Shown piece after piece: positions 21,424 to 31,800 of a DNA stretch of 34,299 nt. Origin of the DNA: Geosiphon pyriformis (taxonomy: Eukaryota > Glomeromycota > Glomeromycetes > Archaeosporales > Geosiphonaceae); NCBI GenBank assembly GCA_016748015.1, contig JAAOMT010000597.1, positions 747,460 to 781,758 of the forward strand. The letters are read 5' to 3'. Position numbers and translations under genes: made by a program. Position 1 is the first letter of the stretch, and every line of letters starts with the position of its first letter. A model generated the notes under the pieces. The model saw nothing but the letters and a program-made list of their open reading frames with translations, made no database searches and had not been told where the DNA came from.

Positions 21424-23016
21424 TTAACGCCAGATATCTTTAACAAATCGATTAAATTCATATTCTTCGGGAGATTGTGTTAAAGTAAAAGGGTATTCAC
21501 CATCAAGATCTAAAACCTTTTCCAAATCAACCATCGCTTCGGTATATTGTTTCAAACCATGATACACTTGTCCTCGTATAGCAAGAGCGATGACATTCAT
21601 GTCATCAACATGTAAAACCGCATTCAAGTCATTCAATGCTTCCTTATGGCGATCAAGCTGTCGATATACGGCGGCACGATCGCATAAAGCAGAGATGTCA
21701 GAGGAATTAAGACGTAATCGGCGATTCAGATCTAACAGAGCTTCGGCGTATCGATGTTGTTCTCGATAGACTTCACTTCGCATTTTGAGAGCTGATAAAT
21801 TTTTTGGATGACGTCTGAGAACTGTGTTTAAATCCGACAAGGCTTCATCATATCTTGAAAGTAGTGTGTAGATATCAGCACGAAGATTCAATGCTGAGCT
21901 ACTGGTTCTGGTTCTAATTGAAAGTACTTGATCCAAGTCAAGTAATGCCTCGTTATATCGGCCGAGCTTATACAAAACACCGGCACGAGTTTCGAGGGTT
22001 GTACCGCTTGTTGGTCTTTGTTTCAAAGCATTGTTTAAGTCTTCTAAAGCATCTTTGTAACTTCCTAATTTACAATAAACTTCACCACGATCACGCAAAG
22101 AATAGGCGTCATTTGGTTTCGCTTCCAAAGTTTGATTAAGATCTGTGAGGGCATCCTGGTATCGATTTTTTGTTCGGTAAATTTCACTACGTTCTTTCAA
22201 TGCATTGGCGTTTGTAGAATCTCGTGATAAAACACAATTTAGATCAGCCAGGGCTTCATCAATACGATTCAACTTACGAAAGGCAGCACTTCTAGTCTCA
22301 TAGGCACTTAAACTCTCTGGTCGAAGTTCTATTGATTTATTTAAATGCAATAGGGCATCTTCAAAATTTCCCAGTTTCATATTGATCTCTCCCAAACGTC
22401 GAAGAGCAAAAGCGCTATCAGGTTCAATTTCTAAAGATTTTGATAAATCTTCTGCTGCTTCTTGAAATAGGCCTAATTTTTGGTATACAGTTCCCCGACC
22501 ACGAAGTGCAAATGCATTATTCGGCTCAACAACTACTGCTTGGTTTAAATCAGCCAATGCTTTGTGATACTGATTCATCATTCGATAAATCTCTCCGCGA
22601 CCACGCAAGGCGAATGCATTATTGGGTTCTGACTTCAGGACGACGTTCAAATCATTGAGTGCCTCTTGATCTCGGTTCAACATACGATAAACCTCACCCC
22701 GATAAGCAAGTGCCGATACATTTTCGGGCTTGAGTGCAAGTAATTTTGTAAATTCAGATAAAGATAGTTTATAATTTCCTTGTTTTCGATAAACTTCAGC
22801 TCGAATTTGAATTGCTGCTGCGTGTTTAGGGTCAATATCGAGTGCTTTGTTAAGGGTTAAAAGGGCTTCATCAAACTGATGTTCTCGTCTAAGCTTCGCA
22901 CCACGAATTGTTAAGGAATTTACTTCTTCAGTTGGCGATGGATCACTACAAATTGGACATTTTTGATGATTTATGCATGGTTTGGGGATGGATTGTTTGT
23001 CAGAAGCGCTATTCAT
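21424..23016 (-). CDS. Tetratricopeptide repeat (TPR) protein, ~14 repeats
   Basis: An intact single-exon frame of 530 residues. Residues 1-31 hold a small Cys cluster (C14, H17, C20, C23; C-x5-C-x2-C) that could bind zinc but matches no named finger. From residue 32 to ~505 the protein is a nearly continuous array of 34-residue TPRs with the usual pattern (A.xRGEVYRxLxxYxEALxDLNxVLxxxPxNxxAL), starting at about 32, 66, 100, 134, 168, 202, 236, 270, 304, 338, 374, 408, 442 and 476. Two extra residues interrupt the phase near 371. The tail (506-530) is non-repetitive and ends FVKDIWR. TPR arrays form right-handed superhelices that bind peptides and assemble complexes; no catalytic domain accompanies this one. 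No signal peptide or membrane helix, so cytosolic or nuclear. The specific partner is unknown. The minus strand just before the ATG has a pyrimidine-rich tract ending ATACAG (23023-23070), so an upstream non-coding exon is possible. Confidence 0.93.
   Translation of the reverse strand: MNSASDKQSIPKPCINHQKCPICSDPSPTEEVNSLTIRGAKLRREHQFDEALLTLNKALDIDPKHAAAIQIRAEVYRKQGNYKLSLSEFTKLLALKPENVSALAYRGEVYRMLNRDQEALNDLNVVLKSEPNNAFALRGRGEIYRMMNQYHKALADLNQAVVVEPNNAFALRGRGTVYQKLGLFQEAAEDLSKSLEIEPDSAFALRRLGEINMKLGNFEDALLHLNKSIELRPESLSAYETRSAAFRKLNRIDEALADLNCVLSRDSTNANALKERSEIYRTKNRYQDALTDLNQTLEAKPNDAYSLRDRGEVYCKLGSYKDALEDLNNALKQRPTSGTTLETRAGVLYKLGRYNEALLDLDQVLSIRTRTSSSALNLRADIYTLLSRYDEALSDLNTVLRRHPKNLSALKMRSEVYREQHRYAEALLDLNRRLRLNSSDISALCDRAAVYRQLDRHKEALNDLNAVLHVDDMNVIALAIRGQVYHGLKQYTEAMVDLEKVLDLDGEYPFTLTQSPEEYEFNRFVKDIWR
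22414..22617 (-). repeat. Near-duplicate TPR units 4 and 5
   Basis: The 11-residue block PNNAFALRGRG occurs twice, at residues 131-141 and 165-175, exactly 34 residues apart. The DNA is also closely similar (GAATGCATTATT against AAATGCATTATT context). This points to a recent duplication or conversion of one repeat inside the gene. Confidence 0.8.
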
Positions 23017-24889
23017 TAAATCTGGATGCTGTATTTTAAGGTATAGAGGGAAGAAATCGAAAAGGTTGATGGGTTGAATATTAATATCATTAAAAATAAT
23101 TATGTTTGAATGCCGTTAATATAGGTGACATCTATGTGTTATCTCATAGTGAATAGCAGTGAAATTAGAATTAAAAACTCACGTTCACAATCAAAATATC
23201 CATGCTTCTATTTTCTTTTCCTTCTGCTGTCAATCTTTTTGCAGGTTTTTTGCTTTCACACTGAGGAGTTTATAAAAATATTCCAGATTTTATCGAGTTT
23301 GCTTAAACTCTTTTATTCTTTTAAATCTTCTGGTTTACAAGTTCTCTTTTGTCACTTTTACGCTTTTTCTTTTGTCGAAAGTTCAATAATAATAAAAAAT
23401 ACATAAATTTCAAACCAGGGCTGAAACATGGAGTATGCTATATATGATTGTATAAAAGCCGTAGCACATTCGGAAAAGGAAAGGGCACCTGTTACTCCCT
23501 AATACTATTAAGAATAACAATAAAATGATAGTATAATATTGTACTGATATTTGATCGTCTGTATACAACTAAAGGTCAAATGACCCCTGGAATAATTCAA
23601 GATGCATTTTTTATAAACACGACTCGTCACGATTGACAATGAGATTTGGGTTAATAAAGGATATCTTGTACTCTATTATTGTAAAAAGTAAAGGATATAT
23701 GAAGAAACAAAAACGTTTTTTACATCCCAACAAAGAAAATGCTCTAGTCAAGTCGGATTTTTTGTGGTACGAGAATCAAAAAAAGCTTTGACGTTTGGCA
23801 AAACTGGCGGGAATTTCGGAGTGGTTAGAATCATTCCATGAGAAACGATGCTAAGCAATTCCGGAATAGTATGAAAAGAACGAAGTCAAAAGATTCCTTT
23901 CGTGTATTTCCTAATTAAAATCGACTATTTTAAAAACAGAAATCGAAGATTATGTCATTCTCTTGAGATTTCTTGTATTTGGTTGTGGGTCTTTTATTTT
24001 TGGTTGTCCGATTTGGAGCTCAATGGTTTAACTTCGGTAATTAGGATTTCCAATGCTGAATTATTTTGACATGCTGAAAATCATGAATGAATAAAATATT
24101 CTACAGTGACCAACATTTCTCATGGCATGTGTGAAATAATAGCTTGTGAGCTAAACATTGTTCAAAAATTTGGCGATCAAACGTTTTAAGCAAAGATGTG
24201 CGTGATACATAACAAAAAGTAAACCTTAATATTAAGGGTAAATATAAAATCACAAAATATTTTGATAAAATAATTTCAATAAACAATGAGAAAAAGCTTT
24301 CAATCAGATATAATTTGACATCATAATAATAGAAAAATCATCATAAATATAAATACTCCATAAGATAAAAAAACATTGAATATTTTAAATTCTTTTATAT
24401 TAAGAGAAAATAATAATAATAATTATAAATAAAATAAGTGAAATAAAAATAAAAATAAATAAAGAATTTCTGTTTTTTCAAAGACAACAATTAAATATTA
24501 AGGTGTTATTTAAATAATTATAAAAGATAAGGTAAAAGGGGGTGGCAAAATTAGCAAAATAAATCTGCGTGTGTGAAAGTATGCCGTTTTCTCACTTGTA
24601 AAAATGGGATTTTATACTCTTTTATCACAACCCATCACAAATTAAACTTCGCCACAATATTTTTAATTTTTACGCTATATTCTAAATAATATTTTTATTT
24701 GTGAACGGTTTTTATAAAATCTTAATAATTCTAGAATGTATTTTCGCGATAAATTTTTTAAAAAGTCAGACTTAATTAAAATAGAAGCTTTTAAATTTCT
24801 CTTAAACAGTTTATAGATATTTTGAAAAACGTGACAGATTAGATGTGAAATTATTTTTCAAAAATTTCAAATTGGAATAAATTTCGTTG
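23017..24889. other. Upstream side of the TPR gene and intergenic DNA
   Basis: No further gene supported. The first 100 bp (minus strand) is pyrimidine-rich and likely the TPR gene leader. About 23.7-24.06 kb is less AT-rich and carries GGCGGGAA at 23816-23823, similar to an E2F/MBF core; its role is unproven. A minus-strand frame of 61 residues at 24101-24286 has no recognisable family. From about 24.25 kb the DNA is again very AT-rich, apart from a more balanced patch near 24535-24660. Confidence 0.45.
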
Positions 24890-25680
24890 AATAGATTTTG
24901 TTGAGAGCGATTTAAAGCACCTAAAGGACGTTCTCGAGTTCATTGATTAAAAGGATTCTCAATTGCAAGAGATGTGGTTGAAATCTGAATTAATTGAGTG
25001 CACATTGCTTCTTGTTGATGTGGAGCCAAAAGTTGATATGTTGGATTTACTTCTTCAAGCAATGGATCCAAACTTGGAATAACTGTTGGAATATTAGCTT
25101 CAGGATTAATCATTGTAAAAATACGATTTGTATTTACTAGATTCCAAAACTAGTATAGATGAACGATTAGCAAGCTCTATTTTTCGAAGATGTGCCTGTT
25201 CATTATAAATAGTCTTTGAAATTGCATGTTGTTCAAGATCTTCCTGTCGTAATGCTGTTAAAATTGCCTTTGGTACAATGCCTCCACTTAACATTTGTGA
25301 AACTAATACTTTCTATTTGGATTTAAGTCGTCGAGCAGCAGGATGTCCAGCAATATTATCAGATGGCTCATGATTATGTTCAGCATTGTGAATTGTTAAA
25401 TACCAGCATTCATCAACTTTGAGTAATCATCCATATATATAGTAAAAGGGCAGTTTGTTAATCGAGTTGCTGTTTTTCGTTGTCGATCTTCTAATACAAG
25501 TCTTTTAGAAGCATTATATTCATTTCCCCGATTACATTTGAAGGTAATATGAGTACCATTAGCAGCAGAGCATCATTTTGTAACTACATATCCTTGGGAG
25601 TATGTAAAGGTGTTAAAACATTGTATTATCATCTCACAAGAGCTATATGATGTTTCTGGAGGTGGTAACATCATATGAAT
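24890..25680 (-). pseudogene. Mutator-like (MULE) transposase relic with FAR1-type DNA-binding domain; catalytic core missing
   Basis: Minus strand from ~25674. First comes the FAR1 (WRKY-GCM1-type) zinc-binding region: PPETSYSSCEMIIQ, then FKCNRG and CPF, then after a frameshift near 25421 CWYLTIHNAEHNHEPS, supplying the expected C, C, H, H ligands, and AGHPAARRL. After a stop comes the linker typical of these transposases, QMLSGGIVPKAILTALRQ and IYNEQAHLRK. The sequence then passes directly into a tail-like segment (PTYQLLAPHQQEAM ... ENPF then RERPLGALNR), resembling the 'RGRPxGALN' C-terminus of glomeromycotan MULEs. The DDE catalytic and SWIM regions are absent. Disruptions: TGA at 25573-25575, frameshift near 25421, TAG at 25313-25315, a frame change near 25110-25160, TGA at 24940-24942. 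Non-functional. Terminal inverted repeats were not convincingly found. Confidence 0.72.
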
Positions 25681-27834
25681 ATAATCTGTAATTTTATAAA
25701 AAGATTTAATTACTTGTAAAATCAAAAGAAAACTTATTAAGTTTATTCTAGAGCTCTTTGATTATAAACTCGTTAACATGTTCCTATATATAGTTGAATA
25801 CGAAACTATGACGTAAATGATATCACATGTTGCGGGTGGGTCGATTTAGCAATTCCCTTATTTTATAATATAAAAATGTAAAATTAATTCAGAAATGGCA
25901 AAAATCGGTTACACAATTTATAAATATGGTACTTGATTTATTTCTATATATTTATTTTAAATGTTAAAAAACAAATAATATTTTATAATTATAGTTACAA
26001 AAATGTAAATTAAAAATTTAAAATGAAAATTTAAAAAATTTACAAAAGCAAATATTAAATTTTGGAAAAGTCTTAAAAATTTTATTAATTTATTATTTTT
26101 TGATTTAAACTTAAAATTCTTCAAGTATAAATTAAATTTTAAAAGCTTTTTATCAAAATTTTTATGTTAACATTTAAATAAAAACTATTAAATTATAAAA
26201 AATAGATATTAAAATTACAATTTAATAATAATATTATTATTACAAAGTAAAAGTCTTATTAAAGTAAACTAATAAAGATTAATCTAAAAACAAAATAACA
26301 AAATTAAAAATAAGTAAAGTAAAAAAAGAATTAATTAATATTAATTAAATTAAAATGGTTCGCTAATAATAAAGCAATTATATATAATTAATTAAGAAAA
26401 TAATCATGTGTAATTAATTAAGGAAATAATTAAAAGTATAATGTTAATTAATTATAAAAAGAATAAATTACAAAGTAATTAATAAGACATATTTTATTTA
26501 TTTGACAAATAAAAAATTTCAACAACCAATCTTTAAAAATAACATTTGAAATTAAGAAATAGTAACAAATAATATTAATTACAACAAAATAAATAAATAA
26601 TAATAAAAATTTTAAATTTTTACTATGTTATTATATTAATATTAATATTTGTATTTAATTATTTTAAATATTTTATTAGTCATATAACATTTAAAAGTAA
26701 ATTGTAAATATATTATATTAGCTCATTAAGTTATGTAATAATTAAATATTAAATTGTTTCTACTTATTGTAGTGTTATTTTAATATTACTTATTTACATC
26801 ATATTATTTAATTTCTTTATTTTTAAATTTTGTTGTTAAATTGATTATAATTGTTAGCTCTTTTTTATTAATATATAAACAAAAAATTTTAAAACTTTAA
26901 AAACATTTTATAAATTATTAATTCTTAATTAATTATATTTCAGTTAAAAATTTACAAGACTTTTCTTAAATCGATTTACCTTTTTTTTATTTGTATTGAT
27001 TAAAATTAACTTGAAAAATAAAAAATTTGCCTTTATAACTTATCTAAATAAACAAATTTAATATTATCTAACAAAATTTAATTTTAACAGTTCTTATACT
27101 TAAAACAAAAATTAAACGTAAAACAAAAGTTTATATTTTTATAGGTTTTTTTAATAAAACAAAATATAATACTTACAAATTAACAAATTAGTTTTTTGCT
27201 TTAAGATGAAAAACAAAGAAGACTTCAAATATTTTTTTAGTATATATAACTGTTTTATAAATAATGGTTTGCATTAAGCTAAAAATAGATAAAACAAAAA
27301 TTAAATATTTCGATTTTATTATTGTTTATTATAAATGATTATTAAAACTATTTTAACAACATTTAATTGTATATAGAGATTAACATAAATATAAGATGAA
27401 AAATTTACTTTTTTTTGTTTTTTATACATAACATAAAACAATATATTAGTGTAAAATTATTATATATAAAACTTTTTCATTTTTTATCAATTTAAATCAA
27501 ATCAAATACAACTAAAAGTCTATCTAATAGGATTTGTTTTCAATATTTTCAAAGCAGATTTAATTTGCAGTTTTGTTTTTAATTCACATTAGAAATAATT
27601 CTGTTGACCAAGGAATTAACAACCAAAAAGTAACTCTTACTCGAATGAGAGTAAATTTTCTGTTCTAAAATTAAACAAAATTACTAAGCTACGGGTAAAT
27701 ATTTCATATATATAAAAAAACTACCAATTACTATGTCAATGTTCACACAAGTTTAAAAGCAGAAACCTGTTAAATAAAACAGATTTCGTTTTAGTAATAA
27801 CTGAAAAAACTTTATTTTTGGATTAAACAGCATT
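25681..27834. other. AT-rich block between the MULE and Tc1/mariner relics
   Basis: About 25.68-25.87 kb has mixed composition, including GCGGGTGGGTCGATTTAGC near 25834, which loosely resembles GGGTGGCAAAATTAGC near 24541 on the other side of the MULE relic, in the same orientation. From 25.87 kb to 27.6 kb the DNA is extremely AT-rich, with no gene seen. A small stem (TTACTC/GAGTAA) lies near 27635-27655. Confidence 0.5.
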
Positions 27835-28310
27835 TCAACTGTTCCCAGACGCAATAGAACGTAGTAAAAGAAAAAATGGCCAATTCTTCAAAAACAAAAA
27901 GATCATACAAAAATTTTTGCATGAGTGTTTTTGTATGGAGAAAAATCAGCTTATTTATTTTCGACCTATCATAGATATTAAGTTTTATATAGACATTTTG
28001 CAACAGCATTTTGAAGTTAATGGAGTACTTTGGAAGAAGTGGTACTTTCAATAAAATAACGATCCCAAGCATATAAGCCAAGTAGTTAAGACATTTTTTG
28101 CAGAAAAGTTATTGACTGGTTGTTGTGTAGTCTAGATTTAAATCCTAGTGAAGATCTGAAAGCAATTTTTAAAAGTAAAGTAGAAAACAAATGTAAGATA
28201 TGGTTAAGGAATGAAATTCTTTGCCAAAACAATGCTAATCAATTTAATAAATTCAATGTTGTGGGTTGGGAGTTGATTATCCAGTGTAAAGATGAAAAAA
28301 TTGCATAATA
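27835..28310 (+). pseudogene. Tc1/mariner-family transposase relic (C-terminal half)
   Basis: In the + frame starting at 27920: HECFCMEKNQ, then PIIDIKFYIDILQQHFE, then KWYFQ-stop-NNDPKHISQVVKTFF. This matches the middle of Tc1/mariner transposases, where 'FQQDNxPxH' carries the second catalytic Asp; here the Gln is a TAA stop (28052-28054) and the Asp is Asn (AAT at 28055-28057). After a one-base frameshift near 28101-28110 the frame continues VIDWLLCSLDLNPSEDLKAIFKSKV, the 'DWPxxSPDLNPIExLW' block with the final catalytic Glu conserved. The segment ends at a TAA near 28306-28308. The interval between the second Asp position and the Glu is about 31 residues, against 34 in typical Tc1, so a few codons may be lost. 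The N-terminal DNA-binding half is not recognisable. Non-functional. Confidence 0.7.
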
Positions 28311-31300
28311 AATTTTTTATTAATAAAATCAATGACTTTTGGCATTTGTAACAATATACAGGTATTAATTGTACGGTTCCGTGGAACTGTCACATACTGT
28401 ATTCCAGAATATTTCTTTTTAAAAAATGTCTACATATGTAAATTAATTATTACTTTTTGAAAATAATATGTTTAATAATTTTTATTAAGTCATTGCTTAT
28501 TATATAAATTTTTAATTTAAAGCAAAATAATAAATAGCTTTCAATATTTACTTACAAAATTATTACAATTATTATTTTTATATAATAAAAAATTATAATG
28601 TTTAAACATTAATAAGTTGTGGAAAATTTCTTTTTTTCTTAATTTTTATAATTGTGACCAGAGTAAAAGTAAAAAAAAAACAAGCATTACTTTTATAGTA
28701 TTTAAAAAAGCAACAATCCAAAAAGCTTTTTTTAGCTGTAAAAGCATTCTCTTTAAACAACAATAATAAAATATTAAATTCTAAACCAGTTTTAAATAAT
28801 AATATTCTTCTTAATATGGATTTTAGCAGCAACAATACATTTATCAAAATAAATACTAATTAAAATTTAGTTATATTGCTTAATGTAATTGTCTTAATAT
28901 AGATTTTATTTAATTATTAATTGGTTTTATCTAATCCAAAAATTTGGTTAAAGCAGTATCTTTTTTTTATAACTATTATATTTTCTAATTAGATTTGATT
29001 ACTTAGAAATTAATATTAACTGTCAAAAATTTTCTGAGTAAGTGTCTTTGCTAAAATTAAAATATCTTACATAAAAACTATATTTTAGTTACTATATAAT
29101 TTATTTATTTCAAATTGGCTATTAAAAACAATATTAAGTTATTTTGTGTAGAATTAGGATTTCAAAAAATCTTAAATGTTATTAAAATCAAGCTTGTTAA
29201 ATTCTTTTTTTATTATATTAAAAATTGCAAAATTTGTTGTTACTTCTAATTTTATTATCAATTTTGTTGTTATTGTATTTTATAATGTTTTATTTGACAC
29301 CAAAACTAAAAATTTTCATCTTTTTTCTATCAAAAAAACTATCAAACAATGCAAATATTATTGAAATTAAACTTATAACCATTTAGCTTAACTCATTATT
29401 TCTGTTACAAAAATTAATTAATTATTCAAATTTTAATCAATTTTGTTTGATATGTTTATTTTGGCTTGAATAATTATATTCATTTTTTAAATTAAGCTCC
29501 AAATTAAATCATGTAATGTTTTTAATATAAATTTGATTTCACTTTTGTGTTATCTTTATCAAATTCTGTTTAAATTGAAAAAATTATTTTTTTTATTTAA
29601 GTGTTCAAATAGTTTTACAAATTTTTAATTAAATTAAAAGTAAAACTTTGAGCTATTTAATTCAGAATTATAATATTATACAATACATTTATTAAGTTGT
29701 ATAAAAAAATATAAATGAAACACCATTTTATTAAAGATAATATCGAAATATTGAAATATTATGCCAAAAATCAATTACAAAACTTAAATTAATTAGAAAT
29801 AAATCTTATTATAGATTAAGCACATTTAATTATTATAAGTTTCACTGATTCTTTGCCATACTTATAAATAATTATTTAACTTATAAAAATAAATTTCGGC
29901 TTATTTGGATAGATTAAAATGATAAACTAATAAATAACAAGAAACAAAAAATTAAGAACAATATGAAATAAAATAAAAATTGCAATGGTCAGTTCAGATT
30001 AATTCAACAATTTAAATTTTATTAATAAAGCCACAAAAGCCATGAGTATTGAAAAATGTTTCACTATTGAAACAATAGTTCATACTTATAGTTATTTTTT
30101 ATTATAATAAATAATATTTTTTATTTCATAGATCACGCTGAAAAAACATAAAATTTTTATTTACACATAACTAATTTTTTTCATAATTTGATATCTTTGG
30201 CTAAAAATAATATGCTATTATAAACATATTTTCAAAAATTAAATAGCTGATTCATATAAGATTTGTGACATTTTAACATGGTAAAAAGTAAAAAGTAAAA
30301 AGTAAAAATGTTTTTATTTATTTAAATTATTATTTAAGATTAAAATACTTATTAATTATAAAATTATATTGCCAACTAAAAAAAATAGCGTAAAATTATT
30401 TAAACTCTATATTTTTCAAATATAATTGTAAGGAATATTTTGTGTGTAACATTATATATTCATTTTGTCGAGTTTTTTACTCATAGAAATGAAATTAATA
30501 ATTTCTTTCAAGTATTAAAGAAAAAATTGAAAAACAAAACAAAAAATAAAATCTATAAAAGCATAATTTTTTTCAAATTTTTGATTAAATTGTTAATTCA
30601 ATCTAGTATTTATTAAGAAATGTAGAAAGTATGTTTTTTTAATTAAAGTTTTAAAACTTAAATATTCAAGTTTAAAAATAAAAATAACATAAATTTTATA
30701 AATTTGTAGTTAAATCACTTATAGAGTATTATCCATCGGAAAAACAGCAAAAAGAATCATTAATAATTATTTTATACTATTTAAAGATTATATTACTACT
30801 TAGCCAAATATTATTTTATCGTAATTTATTTTAAATAAAAATTTAAGAATCAAATAAATTGCCAAAGTTCAAATGCTAAGAACCTTTGAAAGTTAATTAA
30901 ACTAATTTAAAAATATTTTTAGTTGGAATTTTTTAAATTTTATTTTAGCTTCAGATTCAGCTTTTAGATTTTAACTACATATTTAAACAATTGCAAATAA
31001 GCTTCTAGAAATGTAACAACACAAGAAAATTAAAACCATTTCTTAAGAAAGAATTACTAAAAATCCCAATATTTTGAAACAAAAACATACAAACATTATT
31101 ATTAGTTGAAAAAGACCATTTGGAAATTAACTTAGTATTTTAATTTCACAAATTACAATTCAAATTAATCTTCAAAACTTACACCTCTCGAAATTATCTG
31201 ATGCAATAAAGGTGTATTTCATTACTACATAATTAGTGAAAACACTAAGAAAAAAATTCTGTAATAGTAAGATTGGCCAAGTGTGGTCATATAGGCTTTA

Positions 31301-31439
31301 AACTTGAAATTCAGCAAATTTAATATATAAATTGTTGAAAAATTGGCATAAATTTTGTTAAAATACATAAGAAAAGATTTTTTTTTCGGAAAAAAGAGTC
31401 TATAGAACTAAAATTTTGATTAAATAATTTAGAAATTAC
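28311..31439. other. AT-rich gene-free block
   Basis: No gene supported; short frames at 28.6-28.85 kb (-) and 29.2-29.4 kb (+) are Phe/Lys/Ile/Asn-rich readings of A/T runs. No CpG seen from 28382 to 29743. Other features: a small inverted repeat GTTCCGTGGAAC near 28374-28385 and a 7-bp tandem repeat at 30281-30308. Confidence 0.55.
30281..30308. repeat. (GTAAAAA)4 heptanucleotide tandem repeat
   Basis: Four perfect 7-bp units in non-coding AT-rich DNA. Confidence 0.9.
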
Positions 31440-31440
31440 T

Positions 31441-31800
31441 AGCACCCAAGTTATGCTCTACTATATCGGTTCAAGAAATATTTTATCCCTCTATTGCTTT
31501 GATCACTATAAGAGCTATCTCCTTTTGAATTTTCAAATATTGTCTATAAAAAATTCATTTACTTTTATTCATCTTCATAAGAATAGCTGACAAGTGTTTG
31601 ATTTCCCTTTCAGACCAATGGGTCGTGTTTCCAACTGGTTAACCTTTAAACATGAGAATAATCTCTTCATTTTTTATTATTACATCTACTAAATTCCAGT
31701 AAGAATCATGAAGCATATTTTAATTTGCAAGATCTTCCAAAGGCGGCATGAAAAGAAGCAAAAACTCAGTCCAGAATATTTTTAGTATCAATGAAACTTT
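31441..31800 (-). pseudogene. Broken gene with Myb/SANT-like segment
   Basis: One minus-strand frame runs across ~360 bp and reads as protein, interrupted by six stop codons. It includes FMPPLEDLAN, then HDSYWNLVDVIIKNEEIILMF, then HWSEREIKHLSAILMKMNKSK, IFYRQYLKIQKEIALIVIKAI and TDIVEHNLG. The arrangement W-S-E-x-E-x-x-x-L then (W replaced by a TGA stop)-x-F-Y then K-A-I-E resembles a Myb/SANT or trihelix-type helix-turn-helix domain. Several of the stops sit where one base change restores a plausible residue, so this is a decayed coding sequence and not a chance frame. It may derive from a host gene family or a transposon-linked protein; I cannot tell which. Confidence 0.5.

Noticed and set aside
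21918-22658. + strand frames inside the TPR gene
   Set aside because: Antisense shadows; the minus-strand TPR frame is long and strongly patterned.
23125-23406. 93-residue + frame 5' of the TPR gene
   Set aside because: Phe/Ser-rich reading of a pyrimidine-rich region on the opposite side of the TPR start; no family recognised.
24536-25860. GGGTGG...TTAGC strings flanking the MULE relic as possible terminal repeats
   Set aside because: They are in direct, not inverted, orientation and match only weakly, so they do not define MULE ends.
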